DNA of 20,637 nucleotides, taken from the NCBI GenBank assembly GCA_002378125.1, contig DFRF01000033.1, forward strand, positions 747 to 21,383, in the 5' to 3' direction. This stretch comes from Rhodospirillaceae bacterium UBA3470. Its GTDB lineage: Bacteria > Pseudomonadota > Alphaproteobacteria > Rhodospirillales > Casp-alpha2. The notes under the pieces were generated by a model that did not search any database, was not told the DNA's origin, and saw only the letters and a list, made by a program, of their open reading frames with translations. The translations under genes were made by a program, and so were the position numbers. Shown piece by piece: positions 7,171 through 15,792 of this stretch (the stretch's first letter is position 1; each line of letters begins with the position of its first letter).

Positions 7171-8322
7171 ATGGGTCACGACGAACAGTGCATTGACATT
7201 CCTGAACACGCAGCGCTTCACTTATTGCCTTCGTCCATGATGCGATCACAACCCATGCCCGATCACCCCCGCGTCCTTTTGGTCGCAGATCTCAATTACT
7301 ATGCTAAGGGATATGCCCGCTGGCAGGCCCTGAAACGCCTCGGTGCGGAAGTCGAGGCGATATCGCATACGCCCGTTGGCGATAACGAAGATGGAACGCC
7401 GGGCTATTCCCTCCTATTTCGAATCGCATGGAAAATTGGCATTCACATGGATACAGAGAACATCAATACGTCCATGCCGGTGCGCGCTCGGACCTTCGAA
7501 CCGGATGTGATCTGGATAGAGAAAGGTAATATGGTCCGCCCCGGCACAATGGCGGCCCTGCGCACGATCTGCCCGAACGCGATAATCGCGTCGTACTCCG
7601 AAGATGACATGTACAACCCGATCAACCGTTCCGTGGCGTATCAACGCGGCCTCAAGCACTACCACATCGTCTTTACTTCAAAATCGTTCAATGCCAAAAA
7701 ACAAGAGTTACCATCCCTTGGAGCCAACATTTGTCAGTTCGTCGACAAGGCTTTCGACCGCGAACAGCATCGCCCCATTGAGATTACTGAAGCGGAGCGC
7801 GAAGCCTATGGATCCGACGTCGGGTTCATCGGCACATATGCTCCAGAACGCGGCACAGACCTATTGTTCCTGGCAGAGCACAGCTTGTCCGTGCGGGTTT
7901 GGGGCAACGGTTGGGAGGCTTTCAGCGGCAAGCACCCGAATCTCCGGGTCGAACGCCGCGCATTGGTGAACCGCCCAGATGACCTTCGCTACACGAAAGG
8001 CATTCTGGCCACAAAAATCAACCTGGGGTTCCTTAGAAAAATTAATCGGGACTTGCAAACGGACCGAAGCATCGAGATTCCCGCCTGCGGCGGGTTCCTG
8101 CTCACCGAATTCTCGAGCGAACATGACCGCTTGTTCGCCAACGGAAAGGAGGCTGTGTTCTATAACGGTCAACAGGACCTCTTAGAAAAGGCGCAACGCT
8201 ACCTATCGGATGACACTTTGCGCCATTCCGTCGCGGAAGCCGGTCGGAAGCGATGCCTCGCGTCCGACTACAGTCACGATGGACGCATGGCCTTCATGCT
8301 GGAGACGGCATTGCGCCAATAG
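7171..8322 (+). CDS. CgeB-like glycosyltransferase
   Basis: A 383-aa protein resembling the CgeB (spore maturation) family, a GT-B group also found in polysaccharide and protein-glycosylation loci outside spore formers. Seen: the N-terminal strand RVLLVADLNYYAKGYARW, YSEDDMYNP (142-150), DVGFIGTYAPERGTDLLFL (216-234) opening the second domain, and the family hallmark near 299-313 (RSIEIPACGGFLLTE) followed by LFANGKEAVFY. The ATG at 7171 has an AGGA 6 nt upstream. Later ATGs at 7237 and 7255 would trim 22-28 residues that precede the first conserved strand and lack good ribosome sites, so the start remains somewhat open. It stands alone on the plus strand between two minus-strand units. Its 3' end overlaps the convergent GT gene by 29 bp. 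Acceptor unknown. Confidence 0.85.
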   Translation: MGHDEQCIDIPEHAALHLLPSSMMRSQPMPDHPRVLLVADLNYYAKGYARWQALKRLGAEVEAISHTPVGDNEDGTPGYSLLFRIAWKIGIHMDTENINTSMPVRARTFEPDVIWIEKGNMVRPGTMAALRTICPNAIIASYSEDDMYNPINRSVAYQRGLKHYHIVFTSKSFNAKKQELPSLGANICQFVDKAFDREQHRPIEITEAEREAYGSDVGFIGTYAPERGTDLLFLAEHSLSVRVWGNGWEAFSGKHPNLRVERRALVNRPDDLRYTKGILATKINLGFLRKINRDLQTDRSIEIPACGGFLLTEFSSEHDRLFANGKEAVFYNGQQDLLEKAQRYLSDDTLRHSVAEAGRKRCLASDYSHDGRMAFMLETALRQ

Positions 8323-9478
8323 CTGTGAGCGCGGCTTTCAAGCCCGCAATGTCTTCCGCATAGCTCCACGTGGCGATACGATCTTGCGCCGCGTGCCCCA
8401 TGGCTTCGCTTGCGCCAGCGTCGGCCAAAACGTCAATCAGAGCGGCCACCAAAGCATCACAATCGTTGGCGGGAACGGACCGGCCGACCAAATCGTCCAC
8501 AAGGTCCGCGCTACATCCACATTGATCCGTGCTTATCACCGCGGTTCCGCAGGCCATAGCTTCATTCACGGCAAGACCCCAAGGCTCGTTTCGGGACGGC
8601 AGCGCGAAGACGTCGGACATCGCATAGATGGACGGCAATTCGCTTTGATTGCGGAAACCGAGGAACCTCACCCAATCCAGATCGCTCGATAGGTCGCGAA
8701 GCCGAGCACCCTCTTCTCCTTCACCAACAAAGACCAGATACGGATCGCGAGTTTTTTCTCGGTCGAGCTTTCGACAAGCCTCAAGAAGAAGCGTCGGGTT
8801 CTTACGCTTGAGAAACTTCCCGGCGAATAGGATGATTGGGCGTCCAGCCTCAAGGCCATAAAGTTCGCGAGCACGGATGCCCGAACCTTGCGAGGCCATC
8901 TGAAAAGCCACGTTGTCGACGGCATAAGGCATCTCAAATAGTCGCGTCGGTTCAACGCCATGCGACGCATAATAAGCGCGATTATCCGAGCCGATACACA
9001 AGAACCCACGGCAATGGCGAAATATCGACTTGAGGTACGCGCGCTTAAGCACGCCGCGAAGATGCGGGCCGTCGGGCATGGCGCTCAGCGTGTTTTCCCC
9101 CCGCATCAGGACGGGGACCCGAAGCTGCCAAGCCGCGTTCAACGCCCGGCGCTTGATCCAGGTATCCCAACCGTGAACCCAGAATACATCAGTCTCCCGC
9201 AGCTTGTCTTCGACCTCCGTCGATGACGTCACCACATTGTGCGTGTAACCATCCGTAAGGTTATTGTCCCAAGCAACCTCAGCCTCGAACCCTTGATCAT
9301 AGTAGGCACGCGTCGATCCCATGTGTTCGAACAAAACCGTAAGCTGAATATCGTCGTCACGAGCAATGAGACGCAACAGTGGCGCTTGATATTGGATCGG
9401 ATGACTAACGAGATATAGGAGCCGCAAAACAAATTTTCCTGGCGTCTCGGGAACCGTTAAAGGATATATAGCGCACAT
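8294..9478 (-). CDS. Family 4 glycosyltransferase
   Basis: A 394-aa GT-B enzyme. The acceptor domain begins with RLLYLVSHPIQYQAPLL after a leader of about 17 residues. The donor domain shows FAGKFLKRKNP (218-228, basic phosphate-binding site), LVFVGEGEEGARLRDL, FLGFRNQSELPSIYAMSDV and the intact E-x7-E in ALPSRNEPWGLAVNEAM (E298, E306). This is a classical family 4 retaining transferase. The ATG at 9478 is preferred because GAGG lies 6 nt upstream; a TTG two codons earlier is also open. The start is only 13 bp from the divergent methyltransferase start, so its promoter must lie inside that gene. The stop overlaps the convergent CgeB-like gene. Sugar donor not deducible. Confidence 0.9.
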   Translation of the reverse strand: MCAIYPLTVPETPGKFVLRLLYLVSHPIQYQAPLLRLIARDDDIQLTVLFEHMGSTRAYYDQGFEAEVAWDNNLTDGYTHNVVTSSTEVEDKLRETDVFWVHGWDTWIKRRALNAAWQLRVPVLMRGENTLSAMPDGPHLRGVLKRAYLKSIFRHCRGFLCIGSDNRAYYASHGVEPTRLFEMPYAVDNVAFQMASQGSGIRARELYGLEAGRPIILFAGKFLKRKNPTLLLEACRKLDREKTRDPYLVFVGEGEEGARLRDLSSDLDWVRFLGFRNQSELPSIYAMSDVFALPSRNEPWGLAVNEAMACGTAVISTDQCGCSADLVDDLVGRSVPANDCDALVAALIDVLADAGASEAMGHAAQDRIATWSYAEDIAGLKAALTAIGAMPSPA

Positions 9479-9491
9479 TATCAACCTCGGA

Positions 9492-10496
9492 ATGTCAAAT
9501 CACGTGCGCACCCAGCTTCTCGATTATCTGGCCTGTCCTAACTGTGAGACGGAAACACCGTTTGATGTTCAAGCTAACGCATCACAAGACGATGGTGACA
9601 TCGTCTCCGGCACATTAACTTGTCAGTCCTGTCAGTGCGTTTATCAAATTCGAGACGGCATTCCCCGGTTTGTGTCGCTGGATCAGGACTATTGCCGAAA
9701 TTTTGGCTTCCAATGGAAACGATGGCGCACCTTGCAGATTGACCGCCTCAGCGGACATTCCCTGTCCACCGATCGCTTCTTCGCTGATAGCGAATGGTCG
9801 CCTAGTTCACTGGAAGGCAAGGTGATATTGGATGCCGGCTGCGGCGCCGGCCGTTTTGCCGACGTGGCCGCCGCCCACGGTGCCACCGTCATCGCCGTCG
9901 ATATAAGTGACGCCATCGATGCGTGCCAAGAAACCACCGCGGTTCACGGTGAACGCGTTCACTGCCTCCAGGCTTCCCTTCTAAATCTACCACTCAGACC
10001 AATGATCTTGGACGCGGTCTATTGTATGGGCGTAATCCAGCACACACCCGACCCTGCAGCGGTTGTTCGATCCCTTCCCTCGTACCTTAAGCCGGGCGGC
10101 CAACTGGCTTATAACTTTTACGAAGAAGGAATCTGGCGATGCCTCCAGATCATCAAATATGCGCTTCGGTTGATCACGCCGCACCTCTCCGTTTCCAAGA
10201 ATCTCGCCTTATCTCAATTCCTAGTCGGTTTGTTCTTTCCACTGACGCGACGACTGGCAAAGGTTCCGAAGGTCCGGATCATCAATCACTTCATCCCCAT
10301 TGCATCCGTCCACAATGCGCAACTGTCGACGGACGACCAACGCGCCTGGACACTTTTGGATACCCTCGATTGGTACGGCGCACGGTACGAGAAACGCCAG
10401 CATCATGAAGATGTGGCGACGCAATTACACGACTTGGGTATGGCCGCTGTGAGGAGCCGGCCGGGGTTGGCATGGGCGACTAAACCGGAAAAATAG
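9492..10496 (+). CDS. Class I SAM-dependent methyltransferase with N-terminal zinc-binding (Trm112-like) module
   Basis: A 334-aa protein. The N-terminal module has a CPNC (15-18) and CQSC (44-47) pair followed by YQIRDGIPRFV, the shape of Trm112/YcaR-like zinc domains found fused to methyltransferases. The catalytic domain has motif I VILDAGCGAGRFADVA (111-126), acidic IAVDIS (134-139), DAVYCMGVIQHTPDP (174-188) and LKPGGQLAYNFYEE (199-212). A C-terminal extension of over 100 residues with amphipathic segments (KYALRLITPHLSV, LVGLFFPLTRRL) could contact membrane or a lipid-linked glycan. In this setting O- or N-methylation of a sugar is the likely job, but that is inference. It is the only plus-strand gene between GT genes. 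Its start is 13 bp from the divergent GT start with a poor ribosome site (CGGA). It converges on the next GT with a 22-bp gap. Confidence 0.88.
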   Translation: MSNHVRTQLLDYLACPNCETETPFDVQANASQDDGDIVSGTLTCQSCQCVYQIRDGIPRFVSLDQDYCRNFGFQWKRWRTLQIDRLSGHSLSTDRFFADSEWSPSSLEGKVILDAGCGAGRFADVAAAHGATVIAVDISDAIDACQETTAVHGERVHCLQASLLNLPLRPMILDAVYCMGVIQHTPDPAAVVRSLPSYLKPGGQLAYNFYEEGIWRCLQIIKYALRLITPHLSVSKNLALSQFLVGLFFPLTRRLAKVPKVRIINHFIPIASVHNAQLSTDDQRAWTLLDTLDWYGARYEKRQHHEDVATQLHDLGMAAVRSRPGLAWATKPEK

Positions 10497-10518
10497 TATT
10501 GGTTATGATCATCCGCTA

Positions 10519-11733
10519 TTAATCGCGATAACTCCCACCCCATGCGGCCTTCCAGGCCTCATCGAAGTGCCTTTCAAACACCGCCTCGCAAAACTCCTCA
10601 CTAGCTATCTTCCGGCATGCCCCAGCCATTTGTTCGTAGGTGTTCTGGTCGCGCAGTACATTGCAAATGTGATCGGCAAACGTCTCCGGCAGCGAATCGC
10701 TCAGATAACCCGTAACACCCTCTTCAATATAATCCTCCGGCCCACCACAACGCGTGGAGACGACAGGAACACCACACGCCATCGCTTCCAATCCCACAAG
10801 GGCCAGTCCCTCGCGGTGCGAGGTGAGAACAAACACATCCAAAGATCGATAAATATCGCGAAGCCCATCGCGGCTCACATATCCATGGAATATAACCCCA
10901 TCTGCAATGCCACACGATTGGGCAACGGCCATCGTCGCCTCGTCCGTGGGGCCCGCTATATGCAGTTCCCGAATTACATCGCGTTGGCGCAGTTCGCGAA
11001 ACACGTCGAACAATAACTTGGGGTTTTTTCGAGGGTCCGGAATACGTCCGGCGAACCCCATTCTTTTGGAGCGTGACTTGTTCGACAGAGGCGAATAGAA
11101 CGATGCGTCGATAGGGATGTGCACCCGTTCAATGTCGGCATGAGAATACGGGACGTGCGTTTGAAGTCGCTCGACTGTCGCACCACTGATCCCTCGAACG
11201 GGTATCCCTGCCTCCAACACCGCGATCTGTTGAGCTTCAAGCCGGGGACGGATCAAGTGCCGTTCCAGAATCTGTCGCGAGAAAGACATCGAGTCAAACC
11301 GATCATCGCGATCTCCGGCTAGGTCGTCCGCACACCAGACAATGCAGGTCTTACCAGCCTTCACAACCGGATGTGCGATCACGGGCGTTCCGCCAACGGC
11401 GATGATATGCTGATAGTTCTCTATAGTTCGCAGCCAGGCCTCCGAGGCCTCCGTGTATGTGTATTCCAACCCTGGAAAGCGGCATCCGACCGTGGCATCA
11501 GAACCGCCATTCGTCCCAGTATGGATTTCTGTGCGGCCGTGGCCGCCAACCAAGGAGCTGAGCCAACTGGCATTGAGGTCGGGCCGCGATCCCCGTACCA
11601 CGTAGGTGGCAACGTTAACCTCAAATTGATGCCGTTGAAGGTGGTCGATTAGGAAGCGGGCTTGAGATTGGACACCACCAAAAAATTCCAGCGGCAACGT
11701 TACAACGAGAACGCGACGTCCCGCGGTTCTCAT
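10519..11733 (-). CDS. Family 4 glycosyltransferase
   Basis: A 404-aa GT-B enzyme. RVLVVTLPLEFFGGVQSQARFL (split here only by reading) has the Gly-Gly loop after the first strand typical of family 4. The donor half shows GFAGRIPDPRKNP (226-238), ELHIAGPTDEA, FHGYVSRDGLRDIYRSLDV and TSHREGLALVGLEAM with an intact E308-x7-E316, then GVPVVSTRCGGPEDYIEEG for the nucleotide ribose and base. The ATG at 11733 overlaps the preceding gene's TGA as ATGA (4 bp), so it is translationally coupled to the double-domain GT and probably acts in the same glycan sequence. Function beyond retaining glycosyl transfer cannot be stated. Confidence 0.92.
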   Translation of the reverse strand: MRTAGRRVLVVTLPLEFFGGVQSQARFLIDHLQRHQFEVNVATYVVRGSRPDLNASWLSSLVGGHGRTEIHTGTNGGSDATVGCRFPGLEYTYTEASEAWLRTIENYQHIIAVGGTPVIAHPVVKAGKTCIVWCADDLAGDRDDRFDSMSFSRQILERHLIRPRLEAQQIAVLEAGIPVRGISGATVERLQTHVPYSHADIERVHIPIDASFYSPLSNKSRSKRMGFAGRIPDPRKNPKLLFDVFRELRQRDVIRELHIAGPTDEATMAVAQSCGIADGVIFHGYVSRDGLRDIYRSLDVFVLTSHREGLALVGLEAMACGVPVVSTRCGGPEDYIEEGVTGYLSDSLPETFADHICNVLRDQNTYEQMAGACRKIASEEFCEAVFERHFDEAWKAAWGGSYRD

Positions 11734-13979
11734 TTGCCTGCCAAAGATTCTTCGGGATCGCGAATGACTTGCAGAGTAAGATTTTTCGTTTCTTCCCAGG
11801 CATACAACTTCGCCCGCTCTAAGGCCTTAGATGTCAAGTCCCTCCGTGCCGCGGGACAATTGTAAAGCTCACCCAACACTTCGGTAATGTTATCGAGGTC
11901 ATTCGGATCAAAATAAACGGCTGCGTCACCTAGCACTTCCGGCATGGCGGCCGTGTTCGAACTGGCGATCGGGGCACCGCATGCCATTGCTTCGACAAGC
12001 GGGTTACCGAATGTTTCGACCGTCGAAGGAAAGACAAAGATGCGGCACCGCCCGTAGAGATTTTTCAACTCGTTTACTGGAACATGTCCCAAGAATTCCA
12101 CGTGCTCATCAAGGCGCTGTTCAGTGATCAACGCCTTCAACGCCGCGAAGTATTCGGTATCGACAGGACTGCCCGCAACTTTCAACCGAATATCCGGGAT
12201 ACTTTCTCGCAAATTGGCAATCGCTCGTATCAACGCGATAAAATTTTTCTGCACATAGATGTCCGAGACTGATAGCAAGAACTTGTCCCGGTCGTCATTA
12301 TGATTGCTGCTCAAATAGGTTCGGTCCACGCCATGTGGAACAACGACCATTCTTTCACCAAGCAAAGACCAGAAGGCGCTTTGGATCCCTTTCTTTGCAT
12401 ACGAAGAAACAGCAATGGCGCGACGACACGTGATCAACGAGAACATGGTGGCCAGGTAAAGAAGTACCCAATAGGCCAATTTTACCGGACGCCGCTCGAC
12501 AAAGCCGACCGAAACGGCATTCCGGATGAGGATCACGTGATTCTTCGCTAGGAACGGCCCGTAGTTAGCCGGCGAAAAAGTTGCATCCAAACCCAAGCGG
12601 CGGACCAGTCGCGGTAAGTCGATTTGTTCGCGAAACAAAACACGCCAAAATCCTCGCCGATAGCACTGGAAATGATAAATGATATTCGACAAGTTCGTCG
12701 GCAGGATTTCGGTCTGGTCTTCGTGCAGGCAGACATGGACCTCCAAGCCATCTTCCTCATTGAGGAGTGGCAGCATGTTGTTCAGGTAAGTTACGCCTCC
12801 GCCCGATCGGGCGTGCAAGGCATTGACCAACAGCTTGAAACGATCGGGAGAACAAATTCGCCGCATCTCAGCCGTCAGGCCGTCGATATGATTGTTCCAG
12901 GTAAATTGTGTTTTCGCACGTTGAATACCGGTCTTTACAAGTTGTGATCGTCTTTTCGCGTTTCGATCCAACGCCATAATCTGGTTGGCAAGATCATCAG
13001 CATTCCCCAATTCGAAAAATACGGCCGCATCGCCGCAAATTTCTCTGTGAACAGGAATATCCGAAACGATTAGCGGCACACCTGCGCGCATCGCTTCAAC
13101 CATCGGAAATCCGAATGTCTCGGCCATAGACGGAAACACAAACGCGTCGAAATCGGACAAAACATTGCTTAACGCCTCGTGGTCGATGCGGCCCATTGTC
13201 AGACATTCTTCGAATTTCGGCTCAGACATGTAGGCCAATTCAACGGACGCATTATCCCACGCGGCAAAATCAGATTTCTCCATGGTTATCCGCGTCGACA
13301 CCGAGATACCCTGAGCCCTAAGCAGCAAAGTTGCATTTGCTAGGGTTGTCGGATCTTTATGAGGATAATAGACAGAAACGTAGAGTAACCGAATTGTTCC
13401 ATCTTCGCGCCACTGCCGACGACGCGCCAGTTCAGAAAATCGGGGGTTAACACCCAGATAATTGACAATTGAATTGTCCGACAAGTTGGCGTCGTAATCG
13501 AGCGCGGCGTTCATCGCCACTTCTGAAGGGAAAATCGTCGTCCGGGAATGCCGGGCGGAAATCAACATGAGATTGCGGCGAAGAATCGCCGACATCTGCT
13601 CGCGCCAACTCAAGTTTGGAAGGACGCGCTCACGATAAATTGGATTGAGGTAAATCTCTCCTTGAACAAGAAGCATTTGCGGAATTGGCGGGAACAATAC
13701 GCCGTAGTTCGCCGAGGAAAAGACTAGATCCGCACCGCTGTTCTTGATAATTCGCCGCCAAACGAACTGCTCCCATAGGAACCGGTGCCAAGGCCCATAA
13801 AACCGTGTTTTGACGATTTGGACCGACACAGGCATACCAGCAAAGTGCGAGATGTCGAACCACCTGGGAACGTAGACCACCACGTCGATCTCGCGGGTGG
13901 CGAAGAATTCGATCAGGTTGTTTGTATATGTAACGATACCACCGGTGTTTGCAGAGATGGCGTTGACGATGACTCGCAT
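11730..13979 (-). CDS. Tandem-domain (two family 4 units) glycosyltransferase
   Basis: A 749-aa protein, about twice the normal family 4 length. It consists of two homologous GT-B units, roughly 1-378 and 381-749. Matching landmarks recur: VNAISANTGGIVTYTNN (5-21) and VNALHARSGGGVTYLNN (385-401); SSANYG (88-93) and SPANYG (469-474); VFPSMAETFGFPMVEAM (281-297) and VFPSTVETFGNPLVEAM (649-665); GDAAVFF (316-322) and GDAAVYF (684-690). Both keep E-x7-E (E287/E295; E655/E663), so both halves look catalytic. Fused GT pairs often add two successive sugars or build an alternating repeat. The halves are clearly diverged, so the duplication is old. It heads a two-gene minus-strand operon, coupled by ATGA to the next GT. 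No membrane segment is evident apart from a hydrophobic stretch near 501-515, more likely a buried helix. Confidence 0.93.
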   Translation of the reverse strand: MRVIVNAISANTGGIVTYTNNLIEFFATREIDVVVYVPRWFDISHFAGMPVSVQIVKTRFYGPWHRFLWEQFVWRRIIKNSGADLVFSSANYGVLFPPIPQMLLVQGEIYLNPIYRERVLPNLSWREQMSAILRRNLMLISARHSRTTIFPSEVAMNAALDYDANLSDNSIVNYLGVNPRFSELARRRQWREDGTIRLLYVSVYYPHKDPTTLANATLLLRAQGISVSTRITMEKSDFAAWDNASVELAYMSEPKFEECLTMGRIDHEALSNVLSDFDAFVFPSMAETFGFPMVEAMRAGVPLIVSDIPVHREICGDAAVFFELGNADDLANQIMALDRNAKRRSQLVKTGIQRAKTQFTWNNHIDGLTAEMRRICSPDRFKLLVNALHARSGGGVTYLNNMLPLLNEEDGLEVHVCLHEDQTEILPTNLSNIIYHFQCYRRGFWRVLFREQIDLPRLVRRLGLDATFSPANYGPFLAKNHVILIRNAVSVGFVERRPVKLAYWVLLYLATMFSLITCRRAIAVSSYAKKGIQSAFWSLLGERMVVVPHGVDRTYLSSNHNDDRDKFLLSVSDIYVQKNFIALIRAIANLRESIPDIRLKVAGSPVDTEYFAALKALITEQRLDEHVEFLGHVPVNELKNLYGRCRIFVFPSTVETFGNPLVEAMACGAPIASSNTAAMPEVLGDAAVYFDPNDLDNITEVLGELYNCPAARRDLTSKALERAKLYAWEETKNLTLQVIRDPEESLAGK

Positions 13980-14489
13980 AAATTCTGATACCTAGGCGGG
14001 TTCGTTCGAGAGATAGACCCGATGGGCGAACACAAACGCCGATCGAGTTGTGAACCTATTTGAGGAAAGCGGCGTAGACAACACCGTTGGGAACACGCCC
14101 AAAACTCAAACAGTCGCTACGCAGAGTTTACCGAAGGCTATAGCTCCATCCGGACTAGCAGCATTGATCAGCGAATCAAAACCTTGTTCAGACCAAACAT
14201 AACGTCGGAATGCTCACAGCACACTAATGGTGGTACAATCGCTCATCTGTTGCTCACTCGGCGTCCAAATCAAGTCCATGGACACCGCGAACTGTTTAAC
14301 GCGGCGCGCGATTAAGAAATTATGGATCGCCACGTGGTTCGCCAAACTCATGCCCTTCAAAAAATCCCTTAATCCTGCCAAGGCATGTGGACAGACACGC
14401 TGCCAACAAATTTGTTTATATGCCGAATTGCAGCGCCGCCGGAAACCTGCTTTTCTCAACGTTCTTCTTGACCGTCAAACAGGACAATC
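13980..14489. other. Intergenic region between divergent units, no supported gene
   Basis: About 510 bases lie between the start of the tandem GT operon (minus) and the deacetylase (plus). Short open frames on both strands here (81 and 100 codons) overlap each other, lack good ribosome sites and show no domain I recognise. The minus frame continues past a TGA at 14214-14216 into about 32 further codons (reading YVWSEQGFDSLINAA), which hints at a decayed gene but is too little to name. Promoters for both neighbours must lie here. The region marks the right border of the glycan cluster. Confidence 0.5.
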
Positions 14490-15653
14490 ATGGCTGACAG
14501 CAAATCCATTGAATTTATTGAAAAACTGATCTCCTTCGACACCACAAGCCGGGAATCCAATCTCGAACTCATTGCGTTCATTCAAGATTATCTAAACGAC
14601 CTCGGAATCGACAGCCAGCTGGTCCACAATGAAGAAGGCACGAAAGCTAATCTCTACGCCACCCTTGGCGATAAACATATCTCCGGCGTGATGCTCTCGG
14701 GACACACGGATGTTGTCCCCATTGACGGTCAGGAGTGGGATACGAACCCCTTCAACGTGACCCAAACGGGAAGTCGTCTATATGGCCGGGGTACGTCGGA
14801 CATGAAAAGCTTTATCGCCATTACCTTGGCCCAATTGCCAAAATTCCAGGCTCGGAGCCTCAAAATCCCCATCCACTTAGCGTTCTCTTATGATGAGGAA
14901 GTTGGTTGCATCGGGGTTCGCCGTCTCATTGAAGCGCTTAATGGCATGCCCGTGAAACCAGCCATGTGCATCATCGGTGAACCCACAAGCATGCAAGTAA
15001 TTACCGGTCATAAGGGGAAGCGGAGCTATCGGGTGCATGTGCGTGGTCTCGAAGCCCATTCCAGCCTCGCACCGCATGGCGTCAACGCCATAGAATACGC
15101 CTCCCGCCTCATTGCCTTTCTCAGCGACTTGGCCAGCCGCATTGCGGATAAGGGACCGCATGACGAGCTTTACGATGTCACTCACACGACGGTACACACC
15201 GGAACCGTTCACGGCGGCACCCAACTGAACATCGTGCCCAAGGACTGTGTCTTCGAGTACGAGTTTCGATATGTGGGCCTGCAGGATCCACAAGCCCTGG
15301 AAGACGAAATTCGCGCCTTTGCCCGCGATGAATTGGAAACGCGCATGCACGCCACCAGTTCTGACACAGGCATTACCATCGATCTGGTTAATGATATGCC
15401 GGGTCTGGAGATGGATGTGGACGCTGAAGTGGTCACCTTCGTTAAGGCCTTAGCCGGACGCAACGACCACGCCAAGGTAGCATTCGGTACGGAAGCAGGC
15501 TTGTTCCATCAGCGCGCCAATATTCCCACGGTCGTGTGCGGTCCGGGATCCATCGATCAAGCCCACAAGCCTAACGAGTTCATCGAGATGGAGCAGATCG
15601 ACGCCTGTGAAGCGTTCCTGGGTCGGCTTATGGATCGGGTTTGCGAGAGTTGA
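14490..15653 (+). CDS. argE: Acetylornithine deacetylase-type M20 metallohydrolase (ArgE family)
   Basis: A 387-aa dizinc amidohydrolase of the M20/ArgE-DapE family, normal in length. Visible active-site residues: H72 and D74 in SGHTDVVP, bridging D104 in GRGTSDMK, the general base E136 with ligand E137 in YDEEVG, E164 in IGEPT and H359 in QAHKPNE. The lid domain lies between (RVHVRGLEAHSSLAPHGVNA). ArgE removes the acetyl group from N-acetylornithine in arginine synthesis; close relatives act on other N-acyl amino acids, and the catabolic neighbours downstream leave room for that. The ATG at 14490 has AGGA 5 nt upstream. It is monocistronic or the head of a loose plus-strand run; the next intact gene is over 400 bp away. 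Family sure, exact substrate less so. Confidence 0.85.
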   Translation: MADSKSIEFIEKLISFDTTSRESNLELIAFIQDYLNDLGIDSQLVHNEEGTKANLYATLGDKHISGVMLSGHTDVVPIDGQEWDTNPFNVTQTGSRLYGRGTSDMKSFIAITLAQLPKFQARSLKIPIHLAFSYDEEVGCIGVRRLIEALNGMPVKPAMCIIGEPTSMQVITGHKGKRSYRVHVRGLEAHSSLAPHGVNAIEYASRLIAFLSDLASRIADKGPHDELYDVTHTTVHTGTVHGGTQLNIVPKDCVFEYEFRYVGLQDPQALEDEIRAFARDELETRMHATSSDTGITIDLVNDMPGLEMDVDAEVVTFVKALAGRNDHAKVAFGTEAGLFHQRANIPTVVCGPGSIDQAHKPNEFIEMEQIDACEAFLGRLMDRVCES

Positions 15654-15792
15654 CGAGTGTCAATTGAGTTGGTCCGGTTTATTGTATTAAGACTTCGTCG
15701 CGGTCGTTACCCCTGACAATCCTTCGGTAAACGCTTCAGACTAGCAATTCGTCGGCCAGATATAGCAGCGCTTCGACGCCATTAGCGACTAA
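15654..15792. other. Intergenic gap after the deacetylase
   Basis: No gene or convincing terminator was seen. A short TTGAC/GTCAA hairpin overlaps the deacetylase stop but has no T-run. The missing N-terminal part of the enoyl-CoA hydratase remnant downstream could not be found in any forward frame here. Confidence 0.4.

Noticed and set aside
14227..14529. 100-codon plus-strand frame running into the deacetylase
   Set aside because: It overlaps the well-supported argE start in another frame and has no recognisable domain.
15650..15663. TTGAC-GAGT-GTCAA hairpin at the deacetylase stop as a terminator
   Set aside because: The stem is only 5 bp, AT-containing, and no T-run follows.
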